From contig JAOABK010000002.1 in NCBI GenBank assembly GCA_026418415.1, positions 1-64,000 of the forward strand: a DNA stretch of 64,000 nucleotides. Reading direction: 5' to 3'. Position numbers and translations under genes: made by a program. Below, in pieces: positions 17,391 to 26,889 of this stretch (position 1 is its first letter; each line of letters starts with the position of its first letter). This DNA is from Pseudomonadota bacterium (GTDB lineage: Bacteria; CALINM01). The notes beneath the pieces were generated by a model. It saw nothing but the letters and a program-made list of their open reading frames with translations, made no database searches and had not been told where the DNA came from.

Positions 17391-18632
17391 ATGTCAGTAA
17401 TTTTAGATACTGCAAAAAAAGCAAAATTGGCTTCCTATTTAATAGCAAAGGCTGATACAAATAAAAAGAATAAGGCACTCGAACTAATGGCCGAAATGTT
17501 GGAGAAAAAGGCTAAAAAAATAATTGAAGAGAATAAAAAAGATTTAAAAGAAGCAAAAGGTCTATCCAAATCTATGATTGATAGGCTAACGTTAAATGAA
17601 AAAAGAATTGCTGAAATGGCAAAGGGGCTAAGAGAGATAATTACATTAAATGATCCTGTTGGTGAAATAACTAAGATGTGGAAAAGACCAAATGGATTAA
17701 TTGTTGGCAGAATGAGAATCCCCCTCGGTGTAATTGGTATAATTTATGAAGCAAGACCAAATGTTACTGCAGATGCTGCTGGTTTATGTATTAAATCTGG
17801 AAATGCTGTTATTTTGCGGGGTGGAAAAGAAGCTTTTCATTCAAATAGCGTAATAGTTGAGATTATTAGAGAAGCTTTGCAAGAATCTGGTCTTCCAAAA
17901 GATGTGGTTCAACTTGTTCCAGTGAAAGAGCGGGAAGCAGTCTTAGAACTTCTTAAACTTGAAGATTATATTGATGTAATAATACCGAGAGGTGGAGAGG
18001 GATTAATAAGATTTGTTGTTGAAAATTCCAAGATTCCAGTAATTAAGCACTATAAGGGGGTTTGTCATATATTTGTAGATGAAAGTGCTGATTTAGAAAT
18101 GGCTATAAACATATGTTTCAACGCAAAGGTTCAAAGACCTGGAGTTTGTAATGCGATGGAGACACTTTTAGTTCATAAGAATATTGCGAAAGATTTTTTA
18201 CCGAAAATGGCAAAAAAATATGTAGATGCTGGTGTTGAATTAAGAGGATGTGAAAGAACAAGAAAAATATTAAAAAATATCAAAAAAGCTAAAGAAGGTG
18301 ATTATGGTTATGAGTTTCTTGACCTAATACTTGCTATTAAAGTAGTAGATGATTTAGATGGTGCAATTGAGCATATTAATAAATATGGTTCTTTGCATAC
18401 AGAGTCTATAATTACTCAAAATTATTCAAATGCCCAAAGATTTCTAAAAGAAGTTAATTCTTCAACAGTTTTAGTAAACGCATCGACTCGATTCTCTGAT
18501 GGTTTTCAGCTTGGGTTAGGTGCTGAGATCGGTATAAGTACAACTAAGTTACATGCCTTTGGTCCTATGGGACTTGAAGAATTGACTACCACAAAATTTA
18601 TAATTTATGGTAATGGTCAAATAAGAGAATAA
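17391..18632 (+). CDS. proA: Glutamate-5-semialdehyde dehydrogenase ProA
   Basis: NADPH-dependent reductase of glutamyl phosphate, second step to proline. The catalytic Cys is in RPGVCNAME; the cofactor region includes [16 protein letters not shown] and ILRGGKEA; the C-terminal [15 protein letters not shown] is typical. I chose the ATG at 17391 (413 residues), since GGAGGGG ends about six bases upstream; the GTG at 17385 would overlap that site. proC is not nearby. Confidence 0.97.
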   Translation: MSVILDTAKKAKLASYLIAKADTNKKNKALELMAEMLEKKAKKIIEENKKDLKEAKGLSKSMIDRLTLNEKRIAEMAKGLREIITLNDPVGEITKMWKRPNGLIVGRMRIPLGVIGIIYEARPNVTADAAGLCIKSGNAVILRGGKEAFHSNSVIVEIIREALQESGLPKDVVQLVPVKEREAVLELLKLEDYIDVIIPRGGEGLIRFVVENSKIPVIKHYKGVCHIFVDESADLEMAINICFNAKVQRPGVCNAMETLLVHKNIAKDFLPKMAKKYVDAGVELRGCERTRKILKNIKKAKEGDYGYEFLDLILAIKVVDDLDGAIEHINKYGSLHTESIITQNYSNAQRFLKEVNSSTVLVNASTRFSDGFQLGLGAEIGISTTKLHAFGPMGLEELTTTKFIIYGNGQIRE

Positions 18633-18633
18633 T

Positions 18634-19263
18634 ATGAAAATAGGAATTTTTGGTGGGTCTTTTAATCCAATTCACATAGGGCATATAAGGGTTGCAACAG
18701 ACGCATTGCGCATTTGTTGTCTCGACCAAGTATGGTTTAATTGTGCAAGTTTTCCACCTCATAAAAAAGAGGTCTTACCTCATCATCATAGATACAATAT
18801 GTTGAAGATAGCATTAAAAGGTTACCCAAGACTTTTCCCCTCTGATATAGATATAAAAAATAATTTTTTATTTACTGTTGATACATTAAAGTATCTAAGG
18901 GAAACATATAAGGAAAATCATGAGTTTTATTTTCTAATAGGACTTGATGCCTTTCTTGAAATAAAAACATGGAAAGATTGGCAGACGCTTTTTTCTCTGA
19001 CAAACTTTATAATTTTTAATCGGGCAGGAGTTACTGTAACATTGAGCGGTGTTTTAAAATCCTATCTTGGATTAGATGTTATTCCTTTTGAAAATGGTCA
19101 GGGATTCTTTTATAAAGATAAAAAAATTTTACAAATAAAAATAAAAAGTCTTAATATATCAGGTAGTGAAATAAGAGAAATGTTGAAAAAGGGTATAGAT
19201 GTAAGTGTTTGTGTAGGAAAGGAGGTATACAAATATATTGAAGCAAACAATCTCTATAGGTAA
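18634..19263 (+). CDS. nadD: Nicotinate-nucleotide adenylyltransferase NadD
   Basis: Joins nicotinate mononucleotide and ATP to nicotinate adenine dinucleotide in NAD synthesis. The nucleotidyltransferase motif is GGSFNPIHIGH, and a C-terminal ISGSEIREML replaces the usual ISSTxIR. The 209-residue length is normal. It starts one base after proA and overlaps rsfS by 26 bases. Its product is also the substrate of LarB, encoded about 6 kb downstream. Confidence 0.96.
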   Translation: MKIGIFGGSFNPIHIGHIRVATDALRICCLDQVWFNCASFPPHKKEVLPHHHRYNMLKIALKGYPRLFPSDIDIKNNFLFTVDTLKYLRETYKENHEFYFLIGLDAFLEIKTWKDWQTLFSLTNFIIFNRAGVTVTLSGVLKSYLGLDVIPFENGQGFFYKDKKILQIKIKSLNISGSEIREMLKKGIDVSVCVGKEVYKYIEANNLYR

Positions 19264-19633
19264 ATTCATTAGAAAAAGAAAAGTTTCTAAGTACAAAGAG
19301 ATCATCAAGGGGCTATTTGAAAAGAAGGGAATAGATGTCCTTGCTATAGATGTTTCAAAACAATCATCATATACTGATTTTCTAATTTTATGTACTGCAA
19401 ATTCTAATAAACATGCCCAAACTCTTGCAGATAAAGTTATAGAAGAAGCCAAAAAAAATAAAATGTCTGTTATGGTAGAGGGGTATCAACAAGGAGAGTG
19501 GATACTCCTTGATTTGGGATCTTTTGTTATACATGTTTTTTTAGATGAGATTAGAAATCTTTATGATATAGAGGGGCTTTGGTATGGAGCACCTTTTTAC
19601 TATATAGAGGAAGAAATAGAAACTTTGAAATGA
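19238..19633 (+). CDS. rsfS: Ribosomal silencing factor RsfS
   Basis: Iojap-family protein (131 residues) that binds L14 and blocks subunit joining in starvation. Conserved parts: VLAIDVSKQSSYTDFLILCTANS, EGYQQGEWILLDLG and VIHVFLDEIRNLYDIEGLW. The start is taken as TTG at 19238; GGAGG lies 12 bases upstream, which is long, so the start is less certain than the gene. The N-terminus carries about 15 extra basic residues. Confidence 0.93.
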   Translation: MKQTISIGKFIRKRKVSKYKEIIKGLFEKKGIDVLAIDVSKQSSYTDFLILCTANSNKHAQTLADKVIEEAKKNKMSVMVEGYQQGEWILLDLGSFVIHVFLDEIRNLYDIEGLWYGAPFYYIEEEIETLK

Positions 19634-20487
19634 TTAAGAATAAGGTTGATGATTTCGTAGATGATAAAATTTTTGATGAAATAATTGATTTTTTACAGGC
19701 CAATAACTGCTCTGGTATACCCTTTTTCAAAGACAATTATCTAAAAAGGAGAATCTATCTCAGGGCTTTAGCCCTTAAATTCCAGAGTTTAGATGATTAT
19801 TTTGATTATCTCAAGAATAACATAAGTGAAATTAAGGTTTTTGATGATATTATAACAATTAATGTGAGTTATTTTTTTAGAAATATAGAAACCTATAATG
19901 TTTTAAAGGATTCCATTATCCCTTCAATTTTTCAAAAAAAAGCAAAAAGAGGAGAAAAATTTTTTAAAGTTTTATGTATTGGTTGCGCAAGTGGTGAAGA
20001 AGCATATTCTTTGGGTATATTATTTAATGAATATTTTGCAAAAGATATATTATTTATCAGACCCTATATTCTGGGGATTGATTATGATTATAACTCAATA
20101 GTACAAGCAAGAATTGGTGTTTATGATGAACAGAAGTTAGAGAATGTACCACAAGAATTACTTAAGTATTTTGAAAAAGTTGATAATAGAAAATACATTA
20201 TATCTCATAATGTTAAGAAAATGATTGTTTTTAGGCATGAAGATGTATTTAAAAGTGACATAAAAAAATATTGGGATATAATATTCTGTAGAAATATGCT
20301 TATATATCTAAATTTACAGGCCCAAGAGGAACTTTTAAAAAAGGTCCATTCTATATGTATTAATGAGGGATATCTTGTGCTTGGAAAATCTGAAACATTA
20401 CCAACAAAAGCGAGAAGTCTTTTCAGTACCCTATATATAAAAGAAAGAATATACCAAAAAAGGAGCGACTATGAAAGTAAGTCTTAG
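19630..20487 (+). CDS. cheR: Chemotaxis protein methyltransferase CheR
   Basis: Transfers methyl groups from S-adenosylmethionine to glutamates of chemoreceptors. After a helical N-terminal domain (about 1-75, including [10 protein letters not shown]), the methyltransferase domain shows [14 protein letters not shown] (cofactor loop), GIDYD and [11 protein letters not shown]. The ATG at 19630 overlaps the rsfS stop (ATGA); upstream codons in frame belong to rsfS coding sequence and are not credible. First gene of the chemosensory cluster. Confidence 0.95.
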   Translation: MIKNKVDDFVDDKIFDEIIDFLQANNCSGIPFFKDNYLKRRIYLRALALKFQSLDDYFDYLKNNISEIKVFDDIITINVSYFFRNIETYNVLKDSIIPSIFQKKAKRGEKFFKVLCIGCASGEEAYSLGILFNEYFAKDILFIRPYILGIDYDYNSIVQARIGVYDEQKLENVPQELLKYFEKVDNRKYIISHNVKKMIVFRHEDVFKSDIKKYWDIIFCRNMLIYLNLQAQEELLKKVHSICINEGYLVLGKSETLPTKARSLFSTLYIKERIYQKRSDYESKS

Positions 20488-21727
20488 TCAAAAGTATTTA
20501 TTGGGAAACATGATTATTATTCTTCTCGTAGTTTGTATACCACCTATTTTCCAACTTTTTAATATAAATATTGAATATGGACGTATTGTGGGTGTTATTA
20601 TTGCAGTAATAGTGGGTTTGGCGCTTGGAGTTCTATTTTCCAAAACTTTTACAAACGAGCTTGTTAAATTATCTAAAGTGAGCGAGAGCATAAGTCAGGG
20701 AGATTTAACTATTACAGTTGATATCGTAAAGAAAAAATTTGAAGATGAAGTTGACGATTTAAAGTTTAGTGTTTCCCAAATGTCAAATAGTATAAGAGTT
20801 TTATTAGAACACATAAAAAACACATCTGAAAAAGTTTCAAATTTAGCTCAATCATTATCTTTAACAGCTCAGGAGATTACAAATTCTGCAAGTGAAATTT
20901 CCACAACTATAGAAAGTATCTCTATAGGTGCAGATACACAAAGAGAGATGGTTGAAAGGACTTCAAAGCATATAAAAGAATTGGTTACTTATATTAATCA
21001 AATTACTTCAGGTGCTAAGGAGGCATATGAATTTTCTGTTAATGCAGTTAAAGTTTCAGAAGAAGGTTTGCAGTTAATTCAGTCAAGTCTTCAGAAATTA
21101 AAAAGTATTTTTGATAAAATGGAAGCCAATGGGAATATGGTAATTAATTTTAGTGAAAAGACTGCTCAAATAACTAAAATTGTAGAGGTTATCACTAATA
21201 TTGCACAACAAACTAATCTACTCGCTCTCAATGCTACCATAGAAGCTGCGAGAGCTGGAGAGTATGGTAAGAGTTTTGCAGTAGTTGCGGAAGAAGTAAG
21301 AAAGTTAGCTGAAACAACTGCTAAATCAGCGGAGCAGATAAAAGAGCTTATTGAAAACATTGAAAAGGAAAGCAGTAAAGTGATTATGAGCATAAACGAG
21401 GGAAAGAAAGAAATTAAAGAAAGTGAAAAGGTAATGGATTTAACTGATAAAGCGTTTCACAACATAATGAATTTGATAAAAGAAATAGCGGTAAAGATGG
21501 GGAAAATAAACATATTAACAGAAAAGATAGATCAGGGAACAGTAGAAATGGTCAAAGCTGTGGATGAGATTTCAAAGGTTACACATGATAATGCAGCTGC
21601 AACTGAAGAAGTGTCAGCAGCAACACAAGAACAGACTGCTGCAATGGAGGAAATGGCAACTTCTGCTAAGGATCTATCTGTTTTATCAGATGAGTTAAAT
21701 AATATTTTAACGGAATATAAAGTATAA
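20471..21727 (+). CDS. Methyl-accepting chemotaxis protein without a periplasmic sensor domain
   Basis: 418 residues. Two hydrophobic helices (about 11-28 and 36-55) are separated by only a short turn (NINIEYG), so there is no periplasmic ligand domain. A HAMP domain follows (about 55-110), then a long helical signalling domain with the conserved hairpin tip [22 protein letters not shown]-like Gln/Glu pairs near the ends are likely methylation sites. AAGGAG precedes the start, which overlaps cheR by 17 bases. Input must come from the membrane, the HAMP domain or a partner protein. Confidence 0.94.
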   Translation: MKVSLSQKYLLGNMIIILLVVCIPPIFQLFNINIEYGRIVGVIIAVIVGLALGVLFSKTFTNELVKLSKVSESISQGDLTITVDIVKKKFEDEVDDLKFSVSQMSNSIRVLLEHIKNTSEKVSNLAQSLSLTAQEITNSASEISTTIESISIGADTQREMVERTSKHIKELVTYINQITSGAKEAYEFSVNAVKVSEEGLQLIQSSLQKLKSIFDKMEANGNMVINFSEKTAQITKIVEVITNIAQQTNLLALNATIEAARAGEYGKSFAVVAEEVRKLAETTAKSAEQIKELIENIEKESSKVIMSINEGKKEIKESEKVMDLTDKAFHNIMNLIKEIAVKMGKINILTEKIDQGTVEMVKAVDEISKVTHDNAAATEEVSAATQEQTAAMEEMATSAKDLSVLSDELNNILTEYKV

Positions 21728-21729
21728 GA

Positions 21730-22182
21730 ATGAATCTACTTATCTTTAGAATTTCAGATTTGTTTTTTTCTTTTCAAATTGAATTTATTGAGAGGATTGT
21801 TGAGAAAAAACATGATATTTCTTCTGTTCCATTAGTACCATCTTTTATAAGTGGTATAATGAATTTTCAAGGAAGAATTATAACCATAATAGATCTGGGA
21901 AAATTATTTAATATAAACTTTCCAAGTATAAACAACCTCATTTTAATCTCTAGGAATGCAAATAATTTAGGCTTTTTAGTAGACGAAATCATTGGGTTTA
22001 AGAGAATTGATGATTCATTAATTGAAAAGTTAGAACCCTGTGAAGTTTTTATTAATAATTATCAGTTTAAAAGTTATATACTAAATGGAATTTATAAAGT
22101 CCCTATTTCCTTTATTAATTTGACAGAAATAGAGAAATTTATTCAAAATCCAGATAATTGGAGTGGTTTTAATGAAAGTTAG
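21730..22182 (+). CDS. cheW: Chemotaxis coupling protein CheW
   Basis: 150-residue CheW-like SH3-fold protein that links receptors to CheA. Typical segments are FSFQIEFIERIVE, FISGIMNFQGRIITIIDL and GFLVDEIIGF. It is divergent at the C-terminus. Location directly after the receptor gene and before cheY supports the call. Confidence 0.9.
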   Translation: MNLLIFRISDLFFSFQIEFIERIVEKKHDISSVPLVPSFISGIMNFQGRIITIIDLGKLFNINFPSINNLILISRNANNLGFLVDEIIGFKRIDDSLIEKLEPCEVFINNYQFKSYILNGIYKVPISFINLTEIEKFIQNPDNWSGFNES

Positions 22183-22543
22183 AGTTTTAATATGTGATGA
22201 TGCTGAATTTATGAGGAATTTACTCAAGGATATTTTTACTCATGCTGGTTTTGAAGTTGTGGGGGAAGCTATAAATGGTGACGATGTGGTTGATAAATAT
22301 AAAATTTTAAAACCCGATGTAGTAACAATGGATATAGTTATGCCAGTAAAAAGTGGTATTGATGCTGTAAGGGAGATAACAGAATATGATCCAAAGGCTA
22401 AAATTGTTATGTGTAGCGCTTTAGGACAAGAAATATTGGTAATGGATGCAATAGAGGCTGGTGCTAAAGATTTTATTGTTAAACCATTTACTTCTGAGCA
22501 GGTTATTAAAACAATAAAAAAGGTATTGGAAAGTGAAGTTTGA
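22172..22543 (+). CDS. cheY: Chemotaxis response regulator CheY
   Basis: Single receiver domain of 123 residues. Acidic pair in ICDDAEF, phospho-acceptor Asp in VTMDIVMP, the Ser of MCSALGQ and the Lys of VKPF are all present. The ATG at 22172 has GGAG eight bases upstream. It overlaps cheW by 11 bases. FliM-binding CheY is the simplest reading; the CheC encoded downstream would dephosphorylate it. Confidence 0.94.
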   Translation: MKVRVLICDDAEFMRNLLKDIFTHAGFEVVGEAINGDDVVDKYKILKPDVVTMDIVMPVKSGIDAVREITEYDPKAKIVMCSALGQEILVMDAIEAGAKDFIVKPFTSEQVIKTIKKVLESEV

Positions 22544-24404
22544 TACAGAAAAGTATAAGATTTTATTTATTACAGAGGCACGTGAACACATAGAGAATAT
22601 TTCAAAGATACTTGAAAGATCAAAAGAAAGTTTTACTGAAGAAGATTTAAATTCACTTTTTAGAGATGCCCATTCAATTAAAGGTATTTCTTCTGCAATG
22701 GGATACACGGATATAGCGGAACTATCCCATAACATGGAAAATATTTTGGGGAAGATAAGAGCTGGAGAATTACTTTTAGATGATAACATAAGAAAGATTC
22801 TTATTAAGGTTACAGATAAGCTATGGACAGTAATTGAACAGATAGAAAAAAATGAAAAATATGAAGATTTGCAATCCCTGATTGATTCTATTAAAAATTT
22901 TCAAGTGGTTGACAAGAGAGAAGATAAGAATAAAATAAGTGAAAGAGCAATTGTGAGGATAGTTTTTTATGACAACATCCCGTCACTATCTGCAAGGGCA
23001 TTTCTAGTATATAAAAATATTCTCTCCTTTGGGGATGTAATAGAAAGCGATCCTTCTATTGAGAGTATTAAGAAGGGTGATTTTAAAGGTGATTTATGTA
23101 TTAAGATTATTATTAAAAAAACGATTGATTCGTTAAAAAAATATATATCCCAGTTAGGAGAAATCAAACATTTTGATATTTCTTTTGAAAAAAGCAAAGA
23201 AGAAAAAATTGGACCTGAAGATTTAAAGGATATTGGTAAGCCGACTCTTTCGAAGCTTGTGAAGGTAGATGTTAATGATTTAGATTATTTTTTAAATATA
23301 ACTGGAGAGTTGTTAACTATAAAAACTCAAATAAAAGAAAACTTAAAGGAAATAGAAAATATAGAAGTATCAAATGCACTTAACCAGATGGAGATCTTGC
23401 TAAAGGATTTACAAAATAAAGTCATGAAGATTAGGTTGGTTCCTTTAGATACTATTTTTTCTAATATACCAAGATGGGTTAGGGATTTGTCTGAAAAATT
23501 AAATAAAAAGATTAATCTGGAAATTAAGGGAGAAGATATTGAACTTGATAGATCTGTTGTTGATGCCTTGACTGACCCTATATTACATATAATTAGAAAT
23601 TCAATAGATCATGGTATTGAATCTGAAGATGAGAGGATTAGAAATAATAAAAATTCTTATGGATTTTTAAAGGTTCAGGCAACGAAAGAAAAAGAGAAAG
23701 TTATTATAAGCATAGAAGATGACGGTAGGGGGATTGATTTAGAGAAGGTAAAAAAAACTGCTATTCAATCAGGCCGATTTTCACAAAACTACATAAACTC
23801 ATTAGTTGAAAAGAAAAAAATCTTAAATTTGCTAACTACCCCTGGGTTGAGTACTAAGGAAACAGTAACCGATATTTCTGGACGTGGAGTTGGGTTAGAC
23901 GTTGTAAAAAATGTAATAGAAAGCTTTGGTGGAATTATTGATATTGATTCTGAAATAAACAGAGGAACTAAGATTAGTCTAATTTTACCTTCTACCATAT
24001 CTATAGTTAATATTTTAGTTTTTAAATCGGGGGACTTTCTGTTGGCTACCCCTGTAGATAGAATACAAGCTATAAACAAAGTAAAAATTAAAGATATGTA
24101 CACTTTATTTAGAGAAAAGGGAGTAATACTTTATAACGAGGAATATATTCCTGCAGTTTATTTAAACGAAAAACTTGGTTTGAAAGGTATGAAAGATTTA
24201 AACTCAGATTACCTGTTAGGTTTAGTTTTAGATATTTTTGGGAAAAAGACTGCAGTTCTGGTTGATAAAATAATAGGATATAGAGAAGTTTATTTAAGGA
24301 CATTAAATAAACCATTGTCGCTTCTACCAGGTTTTTATTCTTCTGCTATTTTGGGTGATGGTACCCCTATTTTAATAATGGATTTACAAGGTATTATATC
24401 GTGA
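22533..24404 (+). CDS. cheA: Chemotaxis histidine kinase CheA
   Basis: 623 residues. The P1 phosphotransfer domain (about 1-105) has His47 in DAHSIKG. A short P2-like response-regulator-binding domain spans about 135-215. P3 dimerisation helices follow, then the P4 ATPase with HIIRNSIDHGIE, EDDGRGID and GRGVGLDVV, then the CheW-like P5 domain (about 475-620). The start is GTG at 22533, overlapping cheY by 11 bases. All catalytic motifs are intact. Confidence 0.96.
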   Translation: MKFDTEKYKILFITEAREHIENISKILERSKESFTEEDLNSLFRDAHSIKGISSAMGYTDIAELSHNMENILGKIRAGELLLDDNIRKILIKVTDKLWTVIEQIEKNEKYEDLQSLIDSIKNFQVVDKREDKNKISERAIVRIVFYDNIPSLSARAFLVYKNILSFGDVIESDPSIESIKKGDFKGDLCIKIIIKKTIDSLKKYISQLGEIKHFDISFEKSKEEKIGPEDLKDIGKPTLSKLVKVDVNDLDYFLNITGELLTIKTQIKENLKEIENIEVSNALNQMEILLKDLQNKVMKIRLVPLDTIFSNIPRWVRDLSEKLNKKINLEIKGEDIELDRSVVDALTDPILHIIRNSIDHGIESEDERIRNNKNSYGFLKVQATKEKEKVIISIEDDGRGIDLEKVKKTAIQSGRFSQNYINSLVEKKKILNLLTTPGLSTKETVTDISGRGVGLDVVKNVIESFGGIIDIDSEINRGTKISLILPSTISIVNILVFKSGDFLLATPVDRIQAINKVKIKDMYTLFREKGVILYNEEYIPAVYLNEKLGLKGMKDLNSDYLLGLVLDIFGKKTAVLVDKIIGYREVYLRTLNKPLSLLPGFYSSAILGDGTPILIMDLQGIIS

Positions 24405-24982
24405 ATAACCTAAACGATAGGCTGAATGAAATTAAAAAAATATTTAATATTGGTATATATAAATCAGCTGAAGCTTTATCAAAACTCATAAATAAACCAG
24501 TTATGATTAATATACCAGAAATTTATTTAAAATCATTAGAAGAGACTTTTGACTTATTGGGACAGGTTGATGAAAAGGCTGTTTCAATTTATATGCGTGT
24601 AAAAGAGGGGTTGAAAATAGGCGTTTTGTTATTAATGAATGAAGATTCAGCAAAAAAGGTAGTTAAGTATGGAGCAAAAGTAGATTTTCCTGAGGGGTCA
24701 GATTATTTTATCGGTGTGTTAGAGGAAATTTGTAATATTCTAATCTCTTATTTTTTAAATACTTTAGCAAATAGTTTAAAAGTTAAGATATTGCCTGATG
24801 TGCCAGATTTTGCTATTGATATGAAGGGTGCAATTTTTGATTTTGTATTGGCAGAACATAAAAATGAGAGTTTAAAAGTTCTTTTAGTTATTACAGATCT
24901 TATTTCTGATGATAATTTTAAAATTAGTTTTCTAATAATCCCTGAAGATGACACTATCGAAAAATTGTTAATAAAGAGATGA
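24401..24982 (+). CDS. cheC: CheC-like CheY-P phosphatase with one intact active site
   Basis: 193 residues. CheC proteins have two pseudo-symmetrical ExxN active sites. The second is intact (EICN in VLEEICNIL, about residues 108-111). The first helix aligns as KKIFNIG, so its catalytic Glu is Lys while the Asn remains. The DMKGAIFDFVLAE segment matches the rest of the family. The GTG start overlaps the cheA stop (GTGA). cheD follows with an overlap, and CheC-CheD complexes are known. Confidence 0.87.
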   Translation: MNNLNDRLNEIKKIFNIGIYKSAEALSKLINKPVMINIPEIYLKSLEETFDLLGQVDEKAVSIYMRVKEGLKIGVLLLMNEDSAKKVVKYGAKVDFPEGSDYFIGVLEEICNILISYFLNTLANSLKVKILPDVPDFAIDMKGAIFDFVLAEHKNESLKVLLVITDLISDDNFKISFLIIPEDDTIEKLLIKR

Positions 24983-25455
24983 ATGAAAGAAATACACATT
25001 ATGTAAAGATTGGAAATGCGGTTTGGGCTAAGTCGCCTGATGTACTTTACTGTAAGGGTTTAGGATCTTGTGTTGCTGTATGTTTATATGATGCGTCTAA
25101 GAAGAAAGGATGTATACTCCACATATTACTTCCCTATGGGGATGATGAGAGTAAGCCTTATTTTTATGCAAACTTAGGTATTGCAAAGGCATTGAGAGAA
25201 TGCCAAAAATTTGGTATGAGTATTGATAAAGTTTGGGCTAAAATCATAGGTGGTGCCTGTGTTTTTTCCCGAGTGGACGAAAGTAATGGAATTGGTATTA
25301 GAAATGTTAATGAAGTAAAGAAATGGTTGAAATTATATAAGATCCCTATAATTGCTGAAGATGTTGGGGGAAAGTCTGGTAGAAATTTAATTTTTAACCT
25401 TGAAACAGGAGAAATAGAAGTTTTTACATTACAAAAGGGGATAATAAAGATATGA
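24979..25455 (+). CDS. cheD: Chemoreceptor glutamine deamidase CheD
   Basis: 158 residues. CheD deamidates receptor glutamines and binds CheC. The catalytic Cys is in GLGSCVAV and the His in CILHILLP; AKIIGGACVF and GKSGR are also typical. The Thr of the catalytic triad known from Thermotoga appears to be Cys here (CKGLGSC), judged from memory of that sequence. The overlap with cheC (ATGA) fits their partnership. Confidence 0.92.
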   Translation: MNERNTHYVKIGNAVWAKSPDVLYCKGLGSCVAVCLYDASKKKGCILHILLPYGDDESKPYFYANLGIAKALRECQKFGMSIDKVWAKIIGGACVFSRVDESNGIGIRNVNEVKKWLKLYKIPIIAEDVGGKSGRNLIFNLETGEIEVFTLQKGIIKI

Positions 25456-26210
25456 ATGAGCAGTTTATATTTGATATTCTGAAAAAACTTAAAGAAGGTT
25501 CTATAGATGTTGATTATGCCTATCAGATGATAAAAGATTTACCCTATTTTTCAATAGAGCATTTGAAGTTTGACCTTCACAGAAAGATTAGAAGGGGATT
25601 ACCAGAAGTAGTATATGGGGCAGGTAAGTCTCTTGAAACGTTAACAAAGATAATTAAGTACATGAACGAAAGAAAAGAAAACTTATTGATGACAAGAGTA
25701 AGTTATGAACATGGGATTGAGCTACACAATAGATTCAAAAACTCTCATTATGATGAGGTAAGTAAGGTATTTTTTCTAAAAAATAAACGTGTTGTTAAGA
25801 AGGGGCGAGGTAAAATCTTGATTTTAAGTGCTGGTAATTCCGATCTTCCAATTGCTAAAGAAGCTTTTCTCTGTGCAGAATATTTAGGTAATGATGTAGA
25901 ATTGATATCAGATATAGGAATAGCTGGTATCCATAGAGTCTCTGATTTTAAAGATAAAATTCATTCTTCAATTTGTATTATAGTTGTTGCTGGGATGGAG
26001 GGAGCTCTTCCATCATATATTGCCTCAATTTGTGATAAGCCAATTATTGGCGTACCAACAAGTATTGGATATGGAGCAAATTTAGGGGGTATTACCGCCC
26101 TTTTTGGTATGCTATGCAACTGTAGTGGTGGAGTAGCTGTAGTAAATATTGACAATGGGTTTGGTGCTGCCTATTTTGCAACATTAATTAATAAAGAGAG
26201 TAAAAAATGA
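25452..26210 (+). CDS. larB: Nickel-pincer cofactor biosynthesis protein LarB
   Basis: LarB carboxylates and hydrolyses nicotinate adenine dinucleotide to pyridinium-3,5-biscarboxylate mononucleotide, the start of the nickel-pincer nucleotide cofactor of lactate racemase and relatives. The N-terminal part has RRGLPEVVYGAGK; the PurE-like domain (about 115-250) shows LSAGNSDLPIAKEA, DIGIAGIHR, VAGMEGALPS and GVPTSIGYG. The overlap with cheD is four bases. LarC lies two genes downstream; no larE or larA is in the window. Confidence 0.93.
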   Translation: MNEQFIFDILKKLKEGSIDVDYAYQMIKDLPYFSIEHLKFDLHRKIRRGLPEVVYGAGKSLETLTKIIKYMNERKENLLMTRVSYEHGIELHNRFKNSHYDEVSKVFFLKNKRVVKKGRGKILILSAGNSDLPIAKEAFLCAEYLGNDVELISDIGIAGIHRVSDFKDKIHSSICIIVVAGMEGALPSYIASICDKPIIGVPTSIGYGANLGGITALFGMLCNCSGGVAVVNIDNGFGAAYFATLINKESKK

Positions 26211-26884
26211 TACCCCTAAAAGATACAATTCCGAGTAAGACAAAACCAGTGATTAATTATTTAATCATCATAATAACTTGCATAATCTTTTTTTTGCAGT
26301 TATCAGCTGGAGTAAGACATAATTTTTTGATTGATAGTTATGCTTTTATACCAAAAGAGCTTTATCTTTTTTTAAATAATGATTTACTTTCTATAAGCCC
26401 TTTTAAAAGAATGTTTACTTCAATGTTTTTGCATGGCGGTTTTTTTCATTTATTAGGAAATATGCTTTATCTTTATATTTTTGGTGATAACGTGGAAGAT
26501 ACTTTGGGACATTTTAATTATCTAATTTTTTATATCTTGAGTGGTATCATTGCCGCTTTTTTCCATTATCTTTTCAATCCTGCCTCTTCAGTACCCACTT
26601 TAGGTGCAAGTGGTGCTGTTGCAGGGGTTATGGGTGCTTATTTTGTTTTATTTCCAAAATCGAGAGTTATTACTTTAGTTCCAATTTTTATTTTCTTTCA
26701 AATAATTGAGATACCAGCCTTTTTCTTTCTGCTTTTTTGGTTTTTAATGCAGTTGATGTATGGGTCAGCAAGTCTTTTTTCTGGTATTCAAAATATTGCT
26801 TGGTGGGCACATATAGGTGGTTTTGTTTTTGGAATAGTTGTTTCAATTTTGTTTAGCTTAACTAAATATTTAAGAAGGTATTAA
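26207..26884 (+). CDS. Rhomboid-family intramembrane serine protease
   Basis: 225 residues with six or so membrane helices. The catalytic Ser lies in GASGAVAGVMGAYF and the catalytic His in WWAHIGGFVFG. HGGFFHLLGNMLYL is the conserved helix-2 region with the oxyanion-hole residues. Both catalytic residues are present, so it should be active. It sits between larB and larC, overlapping larB by four bases. A specific role in cofactor synthesis is not known. Confidence 0.92.
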   Translation: MIPLKDTIPSKTKPVINYLIIIITCIIFFLQLSAGVRHNFLIDSYAFIPKELYLFLNNDLLSISPFKRMFTSMFLHGGFFHLLGNMLYLYIFGDNVEDTLGHFNYLIFYILSGIIAAFFHYLFNPASSVPTLGASGAVAGVMGAYFVLFPKSRVITLVPIFIFFQIIEIPAFFFLLFWFLMQLMYGSASLFSGIQNIAWWAHIGGFVFGIVVSILFSLTKYLRRY

Positions 26885-26889
26885 CGAAG

